A DNA stretch of 64,000 nucleotides. Origin: Ceratorhiza oryzae-sativae (lineage: Eukaryota; Basidiomycota; Agaricomycetes; Cantharellales; Ceratobasidiaceae). The position numbers and the translations under genes are program-made. The notes under the pieces are model-generated. The model saw only the letters and a list, made by a program, of their open reading frames with translations, did not search any database and was not told the origin of the DNA. Location of the stretch: assembly GCA_030998015.1 (NCBI GenBank), contig JARWMV010000233.1, forward strand, positions 992,001 through 1,056,000, written 5' to 3'. Positions 45,904-55,497 of the stretch are shown here, piece after piece (within the stretch, counting starts at the first letter, position 1; each line of letters starts with the position of its first letter).

Positions 45904-48900
45904 CTTCCCCCCTTCAAGGCACGGGGGTCCTGAGGTGCCTTTGGGTGCGACTTGACATAGTCGGCGATGAGTTCTGGCGCGTTCACCAGGTCATCATAGG
46001 TTAACCATTGTCGCTCGTCATAGCCGAGCCACTTGACATAGTATTCGAAGACGTTAGATCTTTTGTTGTATCGTGACTTTATGATCTGTTCCACTTTGAA
46101 TTCTTCTTCCCCTTCAGGAGTTACCACAGGTGGTGGTGGGGGAACCTGACGGCCATAGGGGTCGTCTTTATATTTGGTCAGGAGTGAGACGTGAAACACT
46201 GGGTGTATTTTCATGGTTATTGGTAGGTCCAGTTTGTAGGCATGTGTGCCATGTTGTGCTACCACCTTGAATGGTCCAACTCTTTTGTGGGCCAGTTTCC
46301 TGGAGGCCTGCTGTGTCCGTATGTTTTTGGTATCAAGCCAGACTTTGTCTCCAACCTTAATAGCTTCAGGGGTCCGATGCTTCTGGTCATAGTATCCCTT
46401 GATCCTCTGGTTTGCTATTTCCAGGGCTGCCTTAAGTTCGTCATGGCCCTTTTGGAGCCATTCTGCATGGTTGTCCGCTAAAGGGAGTTCTGGTTCCTCC
46501 CTGTCCCCGACTGCTAGCCTTGGGTGGAAGCTGTAGTTTGCAAAGAATGGTGATTTGCCGGTTGAGGCATTGACACCATTATTGTAGGCGAATTCAGCTA
46601 ATGGTAGGAGCGAGACCCAGTCATCTTGTCTGTCTGATACATAGTGTCTGATGTACCCTTCCACTACTTGGTTGGCCTGTTCGGACTGGCCATCTGTCTG
46701 AGGGTGGTATGCTGTGGAGTAGGAGGGTTTTATATCCAGTCGTTTGTATAAGTGCCTTAAGAATTTGGATGCGAAGTTGGGGCCGCGGTCTGAGATTGTT
46801 TTCCGTGGTAACCCATGGAGTTTCCATACATATGTTAGGAACAGGTTGGCGCAATCCATAGCACTGGCTTCCGATTGACATGGAATAAAGTGGACCATTT
46901 TTGTCAGGCGATCGACAACTGTAAATATGGCATCAAATCCCTCTGACAGGGGTAGCCCGGTGATCAGATCATAAGTAATTTCCTCCCAAGGTTTTTCTGG
47001 TGCAGGTATTGGGTTTAAGAGCCCTGGGGGAACTTGGTTGCTGTGCTTGTTCCTGATGCATGACTCGCAGTGTGTGACATATTCGTTGACTGATTTTTTC
47101 ATTGATAACCATATGTATTTGCGATTTAACAGTTCATATGTTCTGAACTGTCCTGGGTGTCCTGCTGCTGGGTTATCGTGACGGCTTTCAATGACCAGTT
47201 TGCGAAGTTCTTTGTTATTTGGGACGTAGATTCTGCCTTTGTATTGTAAGAGTCCTTCGTCCCATTCCCAGTCTTTGACCTTCTCATTGTCATCTAGGGC
47301 TTTTAGGACTTTTGATAGGTGTTCGTCCCCTGGGATAGCATCCCTAATGAGTTGTTCTAGGTCATTGTCTGGCGTGATTGCTTGCAGGCATAGTGATTTC
47401 AGCTCCAAAAATTGGTTTTGTGCAAGCAGAGCTTGGCTCTCACCCCCCTCTTTAGGGATGTGTCTTGACAGCCTAGAGAGTATGTCTGCCCAGCCATTCT
47501 TCGCCCCTTCAATATATAGAATCTTGAATTCAAACCTGGATAAGAACTCATGCCACCGTGTGACCCGACTGTTCAGTGGCCAATTTGTTTTCCAATACTC
47601 CAAATTCTTGTGGTCACAAACAATGTTTACTGGGTGTTCGGCCCCTTCTAGCAAATGACGCCAGTGTTTAAGGGCCTTGATAATTGCCAGCATTTCTTTG
47701 TTGTAAATATTGTAGTTTCTTTCTGCTGGGACCATTGCCTTGGAGTAATAGGAAATTGGGTGGAGCATTCCGTCCTCTCCGTATTGTAATAATACCGCGC
47801 CTGTGGCATAGCCTGAGGCGTCGGTTTCCAAAATGAATGGTTTGTTGGGCTCTGGCTGAATTAGGAGGGGGGCTTCTTTTAATTTTTGCTTCAGCAGATT
47901 CCATGCTTGATCCCTTTCTTCTGTCCACTCCCATTTTACATCCTTCTTGACAAGTTCATAAAGACATCTTGTAATTTTCGAAAAGTCTTTTATGAAGTGC
48001 CTCAACCAATTTGCAAACCCCAACCCTTCCAGGACTTCGGTTGGGTTGGTAGGGGTTGGCCATTCAACAGCTTTTTCAACCTTGGCTGGGTCTACTTTAA
48101 TTCCCTGGGGAGTCACTACTATTCCCAGGTAATCGACTTCAGTGACATCGAAGACGCATTTTTCCAGAGCACAGTATAGGCCAGCTTTTTGAAGGCGACG
48201 TAAAACTTCCTTGACATGTTCGTCGTGTTCTTCCTGGTTTTTGGAGAATACTAATATGTCATCCATATAGATTACCACATAAATGCCTTCGATGTCTTGG
48301 AACTCTTCCCTGATCATGGCCATGAAGGTCCCTGGTGCGTTCTTTTGACCAAATTGCATGACTAAAGGCTCGTACAGCCCATATTTGGTCTTAAAAGCTG
48401 CTTTCCATTCGTCCCCTTCCCGAATTTGTATGAGGTTGAAGCCCCACTTTAGATCAAACTTGGTGAATATCTTTGCCCCACGCAGAGTTTCCACAATATC
48501 ATTGATGCGTGGGAGTGGGTACACATTAGAGACTGTCATTTCGTTTAGTCGCCGGTAGTCAATGCACATGCGCAACTTCCCATTCTTCTTTTTGACAAAT
48601 ATGACTGGGGAGGCCATTGGTGACCTTGAGGGTCTGATATGCCCTGCTTTCAGTTGGCGGTCCAGGGTTTTCCGCAATTCTGCATCTTCCTTGACACCCA
48701 CGCTATATATAGGACCGTGCCTTGGCTTGGCATCCGGTTTTAAATCTATTTCCATATCCCACTTCCTATGGGGTGGTAATGGTTGGACGTCGTCTTCTTC
48801 CGCGAATATTTTCTGGAAATCTTTATATTTTGTTGGGAGGGAGTCTAGGGAGTCCAACTGAAGCTCCTTAGGTTCATTTGCTTGCACATGCAGGGGTTTT

Positions 48901-49421
48901 GTGATGCAGTGCTTCAGGCATATTGGTGAGTTAAACTTCATGTCTTTCCCATCCCAATCAATATCAGGGTTATGGAATTTAAGCCATGACATGCCCAGGA
49001 CTAAATCATTTTTGCCAACGTTCACAACGTAGGCACTGAGGATTTCTCGGTGCTCTTGAATGCACAACTCAAAGGTGCAGTAATGGGTCACAGACCCAGA
49101 GTCTATCTCCCTTCCATCAATTACCCTCAGTTTCTTGGGTGTTTTTAGGGCAACGGTAGGAATACGGTATTGTTTAACCAAGTTTTCATGTATAAATACT
49201 GATGTGGCCCCTGAATCGATCATGGCCCATCCGTTGAATTTTTTCATGTTATATGCAGACTTGTGTTCGGGGGTTATGCGCAGAGGGAATGCATGAAAGA
49301 AAAACTGTAATTGTGATTGGTTTCCTAACGACATACATTCCATTCCCATATTTTTATTTTCGTTATGCGCATTTTGTAACATAGCGCCCAAGACTGCCCC
49401 CCTGGCACGGTTTGAGCTCAT
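45891..49421 (-). CDS. Gypsy-1 copy B pol polyprotein, intact
   Basis: An uninterrupted 1176-residue polyprotein beginning MSSNRARGAVLGAMLQNAHN. Domains in order: aspartic protease with MIDSGATSVFIHE (~70-82), reverse transcriptase (~250-440) with LRMCIDYRRLNE, MQFGQKNAPGTF and catalytic VVIYMDDILVFS, RNase H (~530-650) with ILETDASGYATGAVLLQY, integrase zinc finger (~770-820), integrase core with DLITGLPLSEGFDAIF, SDRGPNFASKF and YHPQTDGQSEQANQVVEGYI (DDE residues in place), and a C-terminal chromodomain (FKVEQIIKSRYNKRSN, EYYVKWLGYDERQW), which directs chromovirus integration to marked chromatin. The start ATG overlaps the gag stop in ATGA (49421-49418). The last five codons lie in the LTR. 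I see no damage in catalytic motifs. Confidence 0.93.
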   Translation of the reverse strand: MSSNRARGAVLGAMLQNAHNENKNMGMECMSLGNQSQLQFFFHAFPLRITPEHKSAYNMKKFNGWAMIDSGATSVFIHENLVKQYRIPTVALKTPKKLRVIDGREIDSGSVTHYCTFELCIQEHREILSAYVVNVGKNDLVLGMSWLKFHNPDIDWDGKDMKFNSPICLKHCITKPLHVQANEPKELQLDSLDSLPTKYKDFQKIFAEEDDVQPLPPHRKWDMEIDLKPDAKPRHGPIYSVGVKEDAELRKTLDRQLKAGHIRPSRSPMASPVIFVKKKNGKLRMCIDYRRLNEMTVSNVYPLPRINDIVETLRGAKIFTKFDLKWGFNLIQIREGDEWKAAFKTKYGLYEPLVMQFGQKNAPGTFMAMIREEFQDIEGIYVVIYMDDILVFSKNQEEHDEHVKEVLRRLQKAGLYCALEKCVFDVTEVDYLGIVVTPQGIKVDPAKVEKAVEWPTPTNPTEVLEGLGFANWLRHFIKDFSKITRCLYELVKKDVKWEWTEERDQAWNLLKQKLKEAPLLIQPEPNKPFILETDASGYATGAVLLQYGEDGMLHPISYYSKAMVPAERNYNIYNKEMLAIIKALKHWRHLLEGAEHPVNIVCDHKNLEYWKTNWPLNSRVTRWHEFLSRFEFKILYIEGAKNGWADILSRLSRHIPKEGGESQALLAQNQFLELKSLCLQAITPDNDLEQLIRDAIPGDEHLSKVLKALDDNEKVKDWEWDEGLLQYKGRIYVPNNKELRKLVIESRHDNPAAGHPGQFRTYELLNRKYIWLSMKKSVNEYVTHCESCIRNKHSNQVPPGLLNPIPAPEKPWEEITYDLITGLPLSEGFDAIFTVVDRLTKMVHFIPCQSEASAMDCANLFLTYVWKLHGLPRKTISDRGPNFASKFLRHLYKRLDIKPSYSTAYHPQTDGQSEQANQVVEGYIRHYVSDRQDDWVSLLPLAEFAYNNGVNASTGKSPFFANYSFHPRLAVGDREEPELPLADNHAEWLQKGHDELKAALEIANQRIKGYYDQKHRTPEAIKVGDKVWLDTKNIRTQQASRKLAHKRVGPFKVVAQHGTHAYKLDLPITMKIHPVFHVSLLTKYKDDPYGRQVPPPPPVVTPEGEEEFKVEQIIKSRYNKRSNVFEYYVKWLGYDERQWLTYDDLVNAPELIADYVKSHPKAPQDPRALKGGSVTN

Positions 49422-50809
49422 TCTTTTACCGACTCATCGTCGGTTGTTTCTACATCCTCAACCACTGCCTCGTATCCTGACATCTTAGCTGAGGGGCATT
49501 TGGCTGCAATATGGCCCCGTCCTCCACAGTTATAGCAGGTGTTCATCCCCTTTCCTTTTCCTGCGCTATCCAGATCCATTGCGTCTGGATCCTTTGCCTT
49601 TGGGGCAGCCGGCGGATGGTTGTCCTTCTTTATGTCCTTGAAGGATTCTTGTATGTTGGCATTACTGCCATCGTAATGGACGGTTGGAACCGTGAAGCCT
49701 TTTGCATTGGGGCCAATGGCTACGATTTGACCTTTTACGGCCCTGCCGTCTTTAATCTTGTATATGCGTTCCCCATTCTTGAATTTCTCTTTTTGGGGAG
49801 CGCTTTGGGGGTTATTTGTGGGCCTGCTAGTCGAGGCATTGTTGCTGCTGGACTTATTTCCCCCATGAGATGTCCTCTTGCTACCGAAGGAAATGAGGTG
49901 GCGGTCAATTTCCAGGGCCTGCTGTGTGAGCTGGGCAAATGTCTTTGTGCGGGGATCATAGTTTTGGGCCACCATGCTATCCGTTACGTCTGACGACAGA
50001 CCATCATAGAACTGATCACGCATGGTGGCATCGTTGTAGTTGAGGCCTGTGGAATATAAGTTGAATAGGGTGAGGTAGTCCTGAACCGTCTTGGATTGTT
50101 TCAGCTTCCGCCACTTGTCGCGGTTATTTTCGGTGCGGTTCAGGTCCCCATATCGGGTAGTAAACTCTTGCCAGAACAAATTGGCATCGTGAAGCCAGGG
50201 GATCGCAGTTCCAGGATTGAGAATTTCGAATTCTTCGTATGAGTTAACCCATTCAGCTGCTGACCCTTCAAGATAAGAGGTGATGAAGGCGACCACTTGG
50301 TCAGCCGAGTGCCCACTCATGTTTGTATTGATATATCGGGCACATGCAATTCTGAATGAGATGGCGTCTTCCCGTTTTGTGCCATCAAATTTTTGAGGGG
50401 CGGCCATCTTAACTTTTGCGGTCGACCCTCCAGAGGGAGCAGGTGCTGTTGGTTGTGGTTGAACTGTACCAGTGGGAGCTAGTACTTGAGCAGCGCCTGA
50501 GCCGCCCATGGAGGTGTTGATTTGCGCCTCAATGCGCGTGATAGTAGTTTGGAGAATGGCTAACATTCCTACTAAGTTGTTGACATTGGTGGCTAGTCCA
50601 GCCACATCCGCATCTATTTTTGTCTGATTTGTGGTAAGTTTGGCCTTGAGTGAATCTGTGTAGGTTTTATTATTGTGTTCGACGTCCCCAATATCATTTT
50701 GGAGGTTATTGGTTCGCTCTCGAAGTTCGTCCATTGATCAAAGCATATAGATGACCTTATCTTCATCAGACATATTCGCCCAAGCAGGGGCAGGAGGTTG
50801 AGACGCCAT
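49418..50809 (-). pseudogene. Gypsy-1 copy B gag (single nonsense codon near the N-terminus)
   Basis: Same gag as in copy A: MASQPPAPAWANMSDEDK start near 50809, capsid region (EGSAAEWVNSYEEF, FWQEFTTRYGDLNRTENN), zinc knuckle CYNCGGRGHIAAKC near the end. The codon after VIYML is TGA where copy A has CGG, about 25 codons in. An ATG one codon after the next Ser (50734) opens 438 codons, so an N-terminally shortened Gag could still be made. The codon that is TGA in copy A (35116) is CGA here, so the two copies were hit independently. Confidence 0.85.
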
Positions 50810-51019
50810 TTCAGAGGAGGTTTGATAAAATTTTAAAGGCGACGGAGACGGTAAGGAAGTACAGGGAATTGGGAATCGTTTTGGTAATAAAGGATTTCTT
50901 TCCCCTGCACGAGTCTATAAATCTCAAAGTTTCTGATCCCCGCAAACCTTAGCCAGGTATCGTCCAAGTCCCAACTTTTGGTGTCTTGGCAACGGTATGG
51001 GCACTCCACCCTCTTTAAT

Positions 51020-51559
51020 TTAGTTCGATCCCGCAGGAGTGTTTCCTTGGGGAGGATTGGTTTGGGCTGCCGGAAGGGGTGCTTCTTCCTGAATTGGCGA
51101 GCTCATGCCACTTAGAAAGGTGGGGTGAGGGAGGTCTGACGGCGTTGAGAAGACGGGGAAGGCGTACTTGTGGGGTTCAATTGTTTCTCGGACTATAGCT
51201 TCTAGTCTGAGATGGTCTTGGAGGAGGGATAGATAGTCCTCCTGGTGTTCGCGCAAACGCTCGGTTAGGTATGCACAACGGGCCTCGGCTTCGTGAAGTT
51301 TTTCACGGGTTTCTTCGTACTTATTCCGGTAATAACGGTACCTGTCTTGGAAATTTTCGATAGTGTTTAGCAGGTGACGAAGAAGCTGTTGGCCAAGGTT
51401 CTCCAGCTTAGAGCTGGTTGCGAGGGATGGTGTAGTAATAGAGGAATTTGTCCTTCTTAGGACAATAAGGGCAGCGCGCGGGGAAGGTGGCTCCGTTTGG
51501 CCGATGGCAGATCTTGCACTCAGGGGCACCTGGCTCGGTGACAAAGGCTTGTTGGGCAC
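51020..51559 (-). CDS. Gypsy-1 copy B leader ORF B, coiled coil
   Basis: 179 codons, matching ORF B of copy A in length and sequence, with the central heptad-rich helix (KYEETREKLHEAEARCAYLT) and the Pro-rich tail. It overlaps ORF A. Between it and gag is a further short conserved frame (about 51018-50835) containing ECPYRCQDTKSWDLDDTWLR. Confidence 0.5.
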   Translation of the reverse strand: MPNKPLSPSQVPLSARSAIGQTEPPSPRAALIVLRRTNSSITTPSLATSSKLENLGQQLLRHLLNTIENFQDRYRYYRNKYEETREKLHEAEARCAYLTERLREHQEDYLSLLQDHLRLEAIVRETIEPHKYAFPVFSTPSDLPHPTFLSGMSSPIQEEAPLPAAQTNPPQGNTPAGSN

Positions 51560-51773
51560 GTCCGACTCTCTGGGGGCGGACTTTGATAATGACTACTCGG
51601 TTAAAATCGATGTGCCCTGCTTCTTCAAGGATACTTTCGACCGAGTTGAGGGTGAAGCAGTGGATCGATAGGTGTCCGAACCACCCACACAGACGGCAGC
51701 GCTGATCTTCTGTAAAAGGTTGTGCCACTTGAGGGCCGTGCGTTCCGTCAGAGACATACTCGAGCAAGAGCAA
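51408..51773 (-). CDS. Gypsy-1 copy B leader ORF A, zinc knuckle
   Basis: 121 codons, with the CCHC knuckle CRLCGWFGHLSIHC and the Cys pairs CKIC and CPYC kept. Substitutions against copy A (for example Leu/Ser, Lys/Glu, Ala/Gly) leave all Cys and His ligands unchanged, although copy A has CKICC where this copy has CKICH. Confidence 0.55.
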   Translation of the reverse strand: MLLLEYVSDGTHGPQVAQPFTEDQRCRLCGWFGHLSIHCFTLNSVESILEEAGHIDFNRVVIIKVRPQRVGRAQQAFVTEPGAPECKICHRPNGATFPARCPYCPKKDKFLYYYTIPRNQL

Positions 51774-52078
51774 GATAAAAAGGAAAAATAGACCCTTTCC
51801 CGAGTCTATGGGAATAGGAAGGTGACCTCCGTTGCTCAGCTACTTAAGGGCAATGAGCGACCCCACCTCTTGTTGACGAAAGAGATTAGAGAACCGAAGC
51901 TTGTTACAACATGTGAGGGACCTGGCTATGCAAGGTTTCACAGAGGCGCGTATAGGGCAACGATATCTTGTGACTGTGGATAGGTGGAGTGGGATTGGGG
52001 AAGGCAACGAGGAGTTATCTCGAGACGACGCCAACGGCGTTCCAAACGTATCCCAGACGACACTGAGACTTACGATTG

Positions 52079-52093
52079 TCAAGAACTTGACCT
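52079..52093 (-). promoter_or_regulatory. Primer-binding site of Gypsy-1 copy B
   Basis: Two bases inside the 5' LTR edge (52096). On the minus strand it reads AGGTCAAGTTCTTGA, complementary over 15/15 bases to the LTR segment at 52163-52177, as in copy A. Confidence 0.75.
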
Positions 52094-52095
52094 GA

Positions 52096-52471
52096 TGTCG
52101 ACGACGACAAGTCAGGCGACGAGGAAATAGTAAGAAAAGTAAAAGAACTTGTATTCGACGAGAGGTCAAGTTCTTGAGGAGTCCTCTGCAAACTTGACCT
52201 GGTTTATATACATAGTACGAGCCACATCATAACAAACAAGTCCGTACAGTGAGTCACGACAGATAAGAGATAGAAGCAGTAGAAGCGACTGCGGAACTGC
52301 GGAATTTCACATTGGAGTTGAAATACATCTCGGTTACCGGTCCGGAACATTCCATGAGTCACATGACACAGATATACCATAAAAGGCAAGTATGTTTTGA
52401 AGATGATCTCATAAAATGTAGTAAATTGAGAAAATATTATAGAGTGGATATATGCATGTCAGTTCATGACA
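52096..52471 (-). repeat. 5' LTR of Gypsy-1 copy B
   Basis: 376 bp, plus-strand ends TGTCGACGACGACAAG and AGTTCATGACA, nearly identical to the partner LTR at 45528-45903. Confidence 0.93.
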
Positions 52472-52800
52472 GGTGCCAAGGATATGAGTTATCAGAGGGG
52501 CACTTGTACTTAAGAGTACTGGGCAGGAACTGTTATGGCTTGGTGACCACACAGGTAGAGGGGATGACAGGACAAGAGGTTGAGTTCTGAGGCTTAAGGC
52601 TCTCAGACTCTCCCTTATATATTCAGCTAGCTACCATGTACAAGTTCCCATACAGCACAGAGGTGAGATACAACTGCAAGAGAGTAACTGAGATGAGACA
52701 AATACAGTGTTAGAGCAAGCTGAGATGAAAATACTCAAAATAAGCACTGTGGCACTATTACATAATGTGGCAATGCATATATTGTAAAAAATAGAATAAA
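52472..52800 (-). repeat. Gypsy-2-type LTR fragment right of copy B
   Basis: Contains the family segment GTTGAGTTCTGAGGCTTAAG and the TATA-bearing stretch CTCTCCCTTATATATTC in reverse orientation. It is probably the continuation of the fragment left of copy B at 45389-45527, split by that insertion. The Gypsy-3 solo LTR cuts it at 52801. Confidence 0.6.
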
Positions 52801-52981
52801 TGTTATGACCCATCAAACAGACATAACAGAGTAACTGAATATTTTTACAGATTTATGGCATTTTTCCTAAGCAGAACAAGCCATAAACAAGGTCACATGA
52901 CCTCAGCACTTAACTGGCGCTTATGGTGGTTACCCTGAACTCGCTCCAGCATTTCTCTCCATTGTTACTTGGAGCGAGGAG

Positions 52982-53502
52982 TGTCAGAGCTACAACCTGA
53001 ACAGTAATGTCAAACACCTAAGTGGTGATGACAAGCCTATGGGCAGCGATGCTGGAGGCTTTACTGACAATGTCTAAGGTGGGACGTGCAGTGAGGGTGC
53101 GATAAGACGCAAGGAGGTGGAGTAGTAAGTGCACTTGTCCTGAAGAGGACTGGGCAGGGACTATGGACTGGTAAGTCACACAGGTAGTAGAGGGATACGA
53201 CAGGAGGTCAAGTTCTGAGGCTTAAGGCTCTCAGACTCTCCCTTATATATTCGTACGATGAGCTATATCAAATACACGTATGGTGCGAGACAACTATCGT
53301 ACGATGTGAGAATGGTGCCATGTAACGGAATATTCCAGAAGGTACAAACAGAACATAAACAACAACAAGGTCACGTGATCATGTAAGTAATTCAATGCAT
53401 ATATCCGATTAAACAGGACTTGTCCAAAAATATGAAAAGGAGAGATTTTATAAAATATACAAAAATCATAATAAAATCCGTGTCATGGTCTAGGCCATGA
53501 CA
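52982..53502 (-). mobile_element. Solo LTR of the Gypsy-2 family, nested in the Gypsy-3 LTR
   Basis: 521 bp, plus-strand ends TGTCAGAGCTACAACC and GGCCATGACA, with target duplication AGGAG (52977-52981 and 53503-53507). The flanks rejoin to give the Gypsy-3 LTR sequence GGAGCGAGGAGCAAGTTGTC. It is the same length as the solo LTR at 32240-32760. Confidence 0.9.
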
Positions 53503-53902
53503 AGGAGCAAGTTGTCATGTGATCTTGGTGCTTAACTGGTGCTTACAGTGGTTACCCTGAACTTGCTCCAGCATTTCTCTCCAGTGTTACTTGGAGCAAG
53601 GAGCGAGTTGTCATGTGATCTTGGTGCTTAACTGGCGCTTACAGTGGTTACCCTGAACTCGCTCCAGCATTTCTCTTCCTTGTTACTTGGAGTGAGGAGC
53701 GAGTTGTCACGTGATCTCAGCGCTTACAGCAGGATCACATGACCTCAGCACTTACCCCTCAGACCTCACGTGGCTCTATAAGATTCGGAGCCACACAAAC
53801 TTAAGATAAACAATTACCTTAACCATGGCACTGTACATAACCTGCACCTACTGCAGATTGTGCTTAGATAATACATCTGCAGCCACCACAGCCACAGGTG
53901 TA

Positions 53903-55497
53903 CACTGGCTCGAATAAGTCTTGCCTCACATGACAAGAAAAGCTCACACTGCTCATTTCTCCTTGGCTAGCGTAGATATCAACTAGATGTAATAATAGAT
54001 AATGTACAATAGGCTCTTGCAAATCTATCCATAAAAAAAAACAAAATTACATGATGGGATTATGAGGAGTGGCACGCATTCTGTTTGTGCATGCTTGAGG
54101 CAAGACTTATGCAGGCTGCATACACCCAATTCTTCTTCTGTTCTCCCACACTCATAAGCACTATAATCCCTTTGCCCTACATTTGTCTAGAACACTAGCC
54201 ATGGCATGGTTCACTACAGATGCCCAAAAGTCACAAATCTTGACGATGAAGAATCTCGGTATTGCGAGTAGCGTGGTTGCTCGCATTGTTGGTGTCGATT
54301 GTACTACTGTCAACCAAGTTTATCAACGATTTCTCAAACCATGTGCAACGTATCCCAAGGCCATTCGTACAGGTCATCCATGCAGAATGACAGCCAGGGA
54401 CGATCGCCTTGCCTTGATCAGGCTGTCCAAACTTCATCACAGCAATGCCACTGAGCTACAGCGACAATACTTCCCTCACCTCCACCCTGACACAATCCGT
54501 CACCATCTTTGAGAGCTAGGGCTTATGGTGCGTCATCGTCAGCACGTTCCTTCCCTGACATATAAGCAAAGATCAGCTCGTCATGGCTGGTCTGCCGAGC
54601 ATATAAGTTGGGACACCTTGATGTGGGCCTGGGTCATCTTCTCCAATGAGTTGAAATTCAATGTATTCTCCTCTGATGGACTCGAATATATTTGGAGGCA
54701 ACCTGGACAGGTGTATGATCCTCGATATACCAAAAAAACCATCAAACATGGAGGTGGGAGTGTGATGGTGTGGGGGTGTATAACATGGAATGGAGTAGGC
54801 CGTCTCCATCGAATCAAAGGCATTATGAATGCTGTCATGTACACGGAGATATTGAAGGAGGACCTTCTGGGGACTCTGAAGGACCGTAATCTCAAGCCAC
54901 ATAGTGTCATCTTCCAGTGTGACAACAATCCAAAACATCAATTGCACTTGGCGTCCAACTGGCTCAAATCAAAACACATCAAGGTACTTCCCTGGCCCTT
55001 GAACTCACCGGATATGAACATAATCAAACATGTATGGAGCTACTTGGATCACAAGGTGCAAAAACGGGCTGTTTGTCCACGCAATGAGGATGAGTTGTGG
55101 GAGGCACTGAAGGAGGAGTGGGAGTGCATCGATGCCACTGTGATCCAGAATCTGCATTATTCAATGCCTCTCAGGGTGGCTGAGCTGCAAGATGCAAGGG
55201 GTGAAAATACTCATTACTAGGTTAGACTGAATGTATGTGTACTGTTCTGGAGGATTTATGCTTTCAATGCCAAATCGCATTTACACGCAAAAAGTCTTGC
55301 CTCAAGCATGCACAAACAGAATGCGTGCCACTCCTCATAATCCCATTGTGTAATTTTGTTTTTTTTTACAGATAGATTTGCAAGAGCCTATTGTACATTA
55401 TCTATTATTACATCTAGTCGATATCTACGCTAGCTGAGGAGAAATGAGTGGTGCAAGCTTTTCTTGTCACATGAGGCAAGACTTATTCAAGCCAGTG
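53903..55497 (+). mobile_element. Tc1/mariner-family DNA transposon with ~210-bp terminal inverted repeats
   Basis: The 1595-bp element begins CACTGGCTCGAATAAGTC and ends with its inverse, flanked by TA on both sides (53901-53902 and 55498-55499). Comparison with the uninterrupted Gypsy-3 LTR (minus strand near 44640) gives the empty site GGCATATATAAG, confirming TA insertion. The inverted repeats extend to about 54113 and from about 55288. Inside each repeat the outer motif ATAAGTCTTGCCTCA recurs near the inner end in opposite orientation. The element carries a dead transposase. Confidence 0.92.
54201..55220 (+). pseudogene. Tc1-type DDE transposase, inactivated
   Basis: About 339 codons from ATG 54201, the usual Tc1 size. 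The N-terminal paired-like helix-turn-helix reads ILTMKNLGIASSVVARIVGV; the catalytic core includes GGGSVMVWGCITWNGVGRL. A TGA at 54510 (HHL-stop-ELGL, normally LRELGL) closes the frame. The catalytic triad is spoiled: the first Asp is Asn (FSNELKF, codon at 54645), the second is kept (QCDNNPKH, 54921), and the third position 34 residues later is Lys instead of Glu (PDMNIIKHVWS, 55026). Both substitutions and the stop fit G-to-A or C-to-T changes. The spacing marks it as a DD34E Tc1 member. Confidence 0.9.

Larger units (their letters stand above)
45528..52471 (-). mobile_element. Gypsy-1 copy B, full-length young Ty3/gypsy chromovirus
   Basis: A 6944-bp element in reverse orientation with two 376-bp LTRs (45528-45903 and 52096-52471) and a perfect target duplication GGTGC (45523-45527 and 52472-52476). 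The LTRs differ at only about four positions that I can find, all CG/CA exchanges, so insertion was recent. The pol frame is open for 1176 codons. Gag has one nonsense codon near its start, upstream of an ATG that opens the remaining 438 codons. Leader ORFs A (51408-51773) and B (51020-51559) have the same lengths as in copy A. Of the two copies this is the one that could still supply Pol in trans. Confidence 0.95.
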
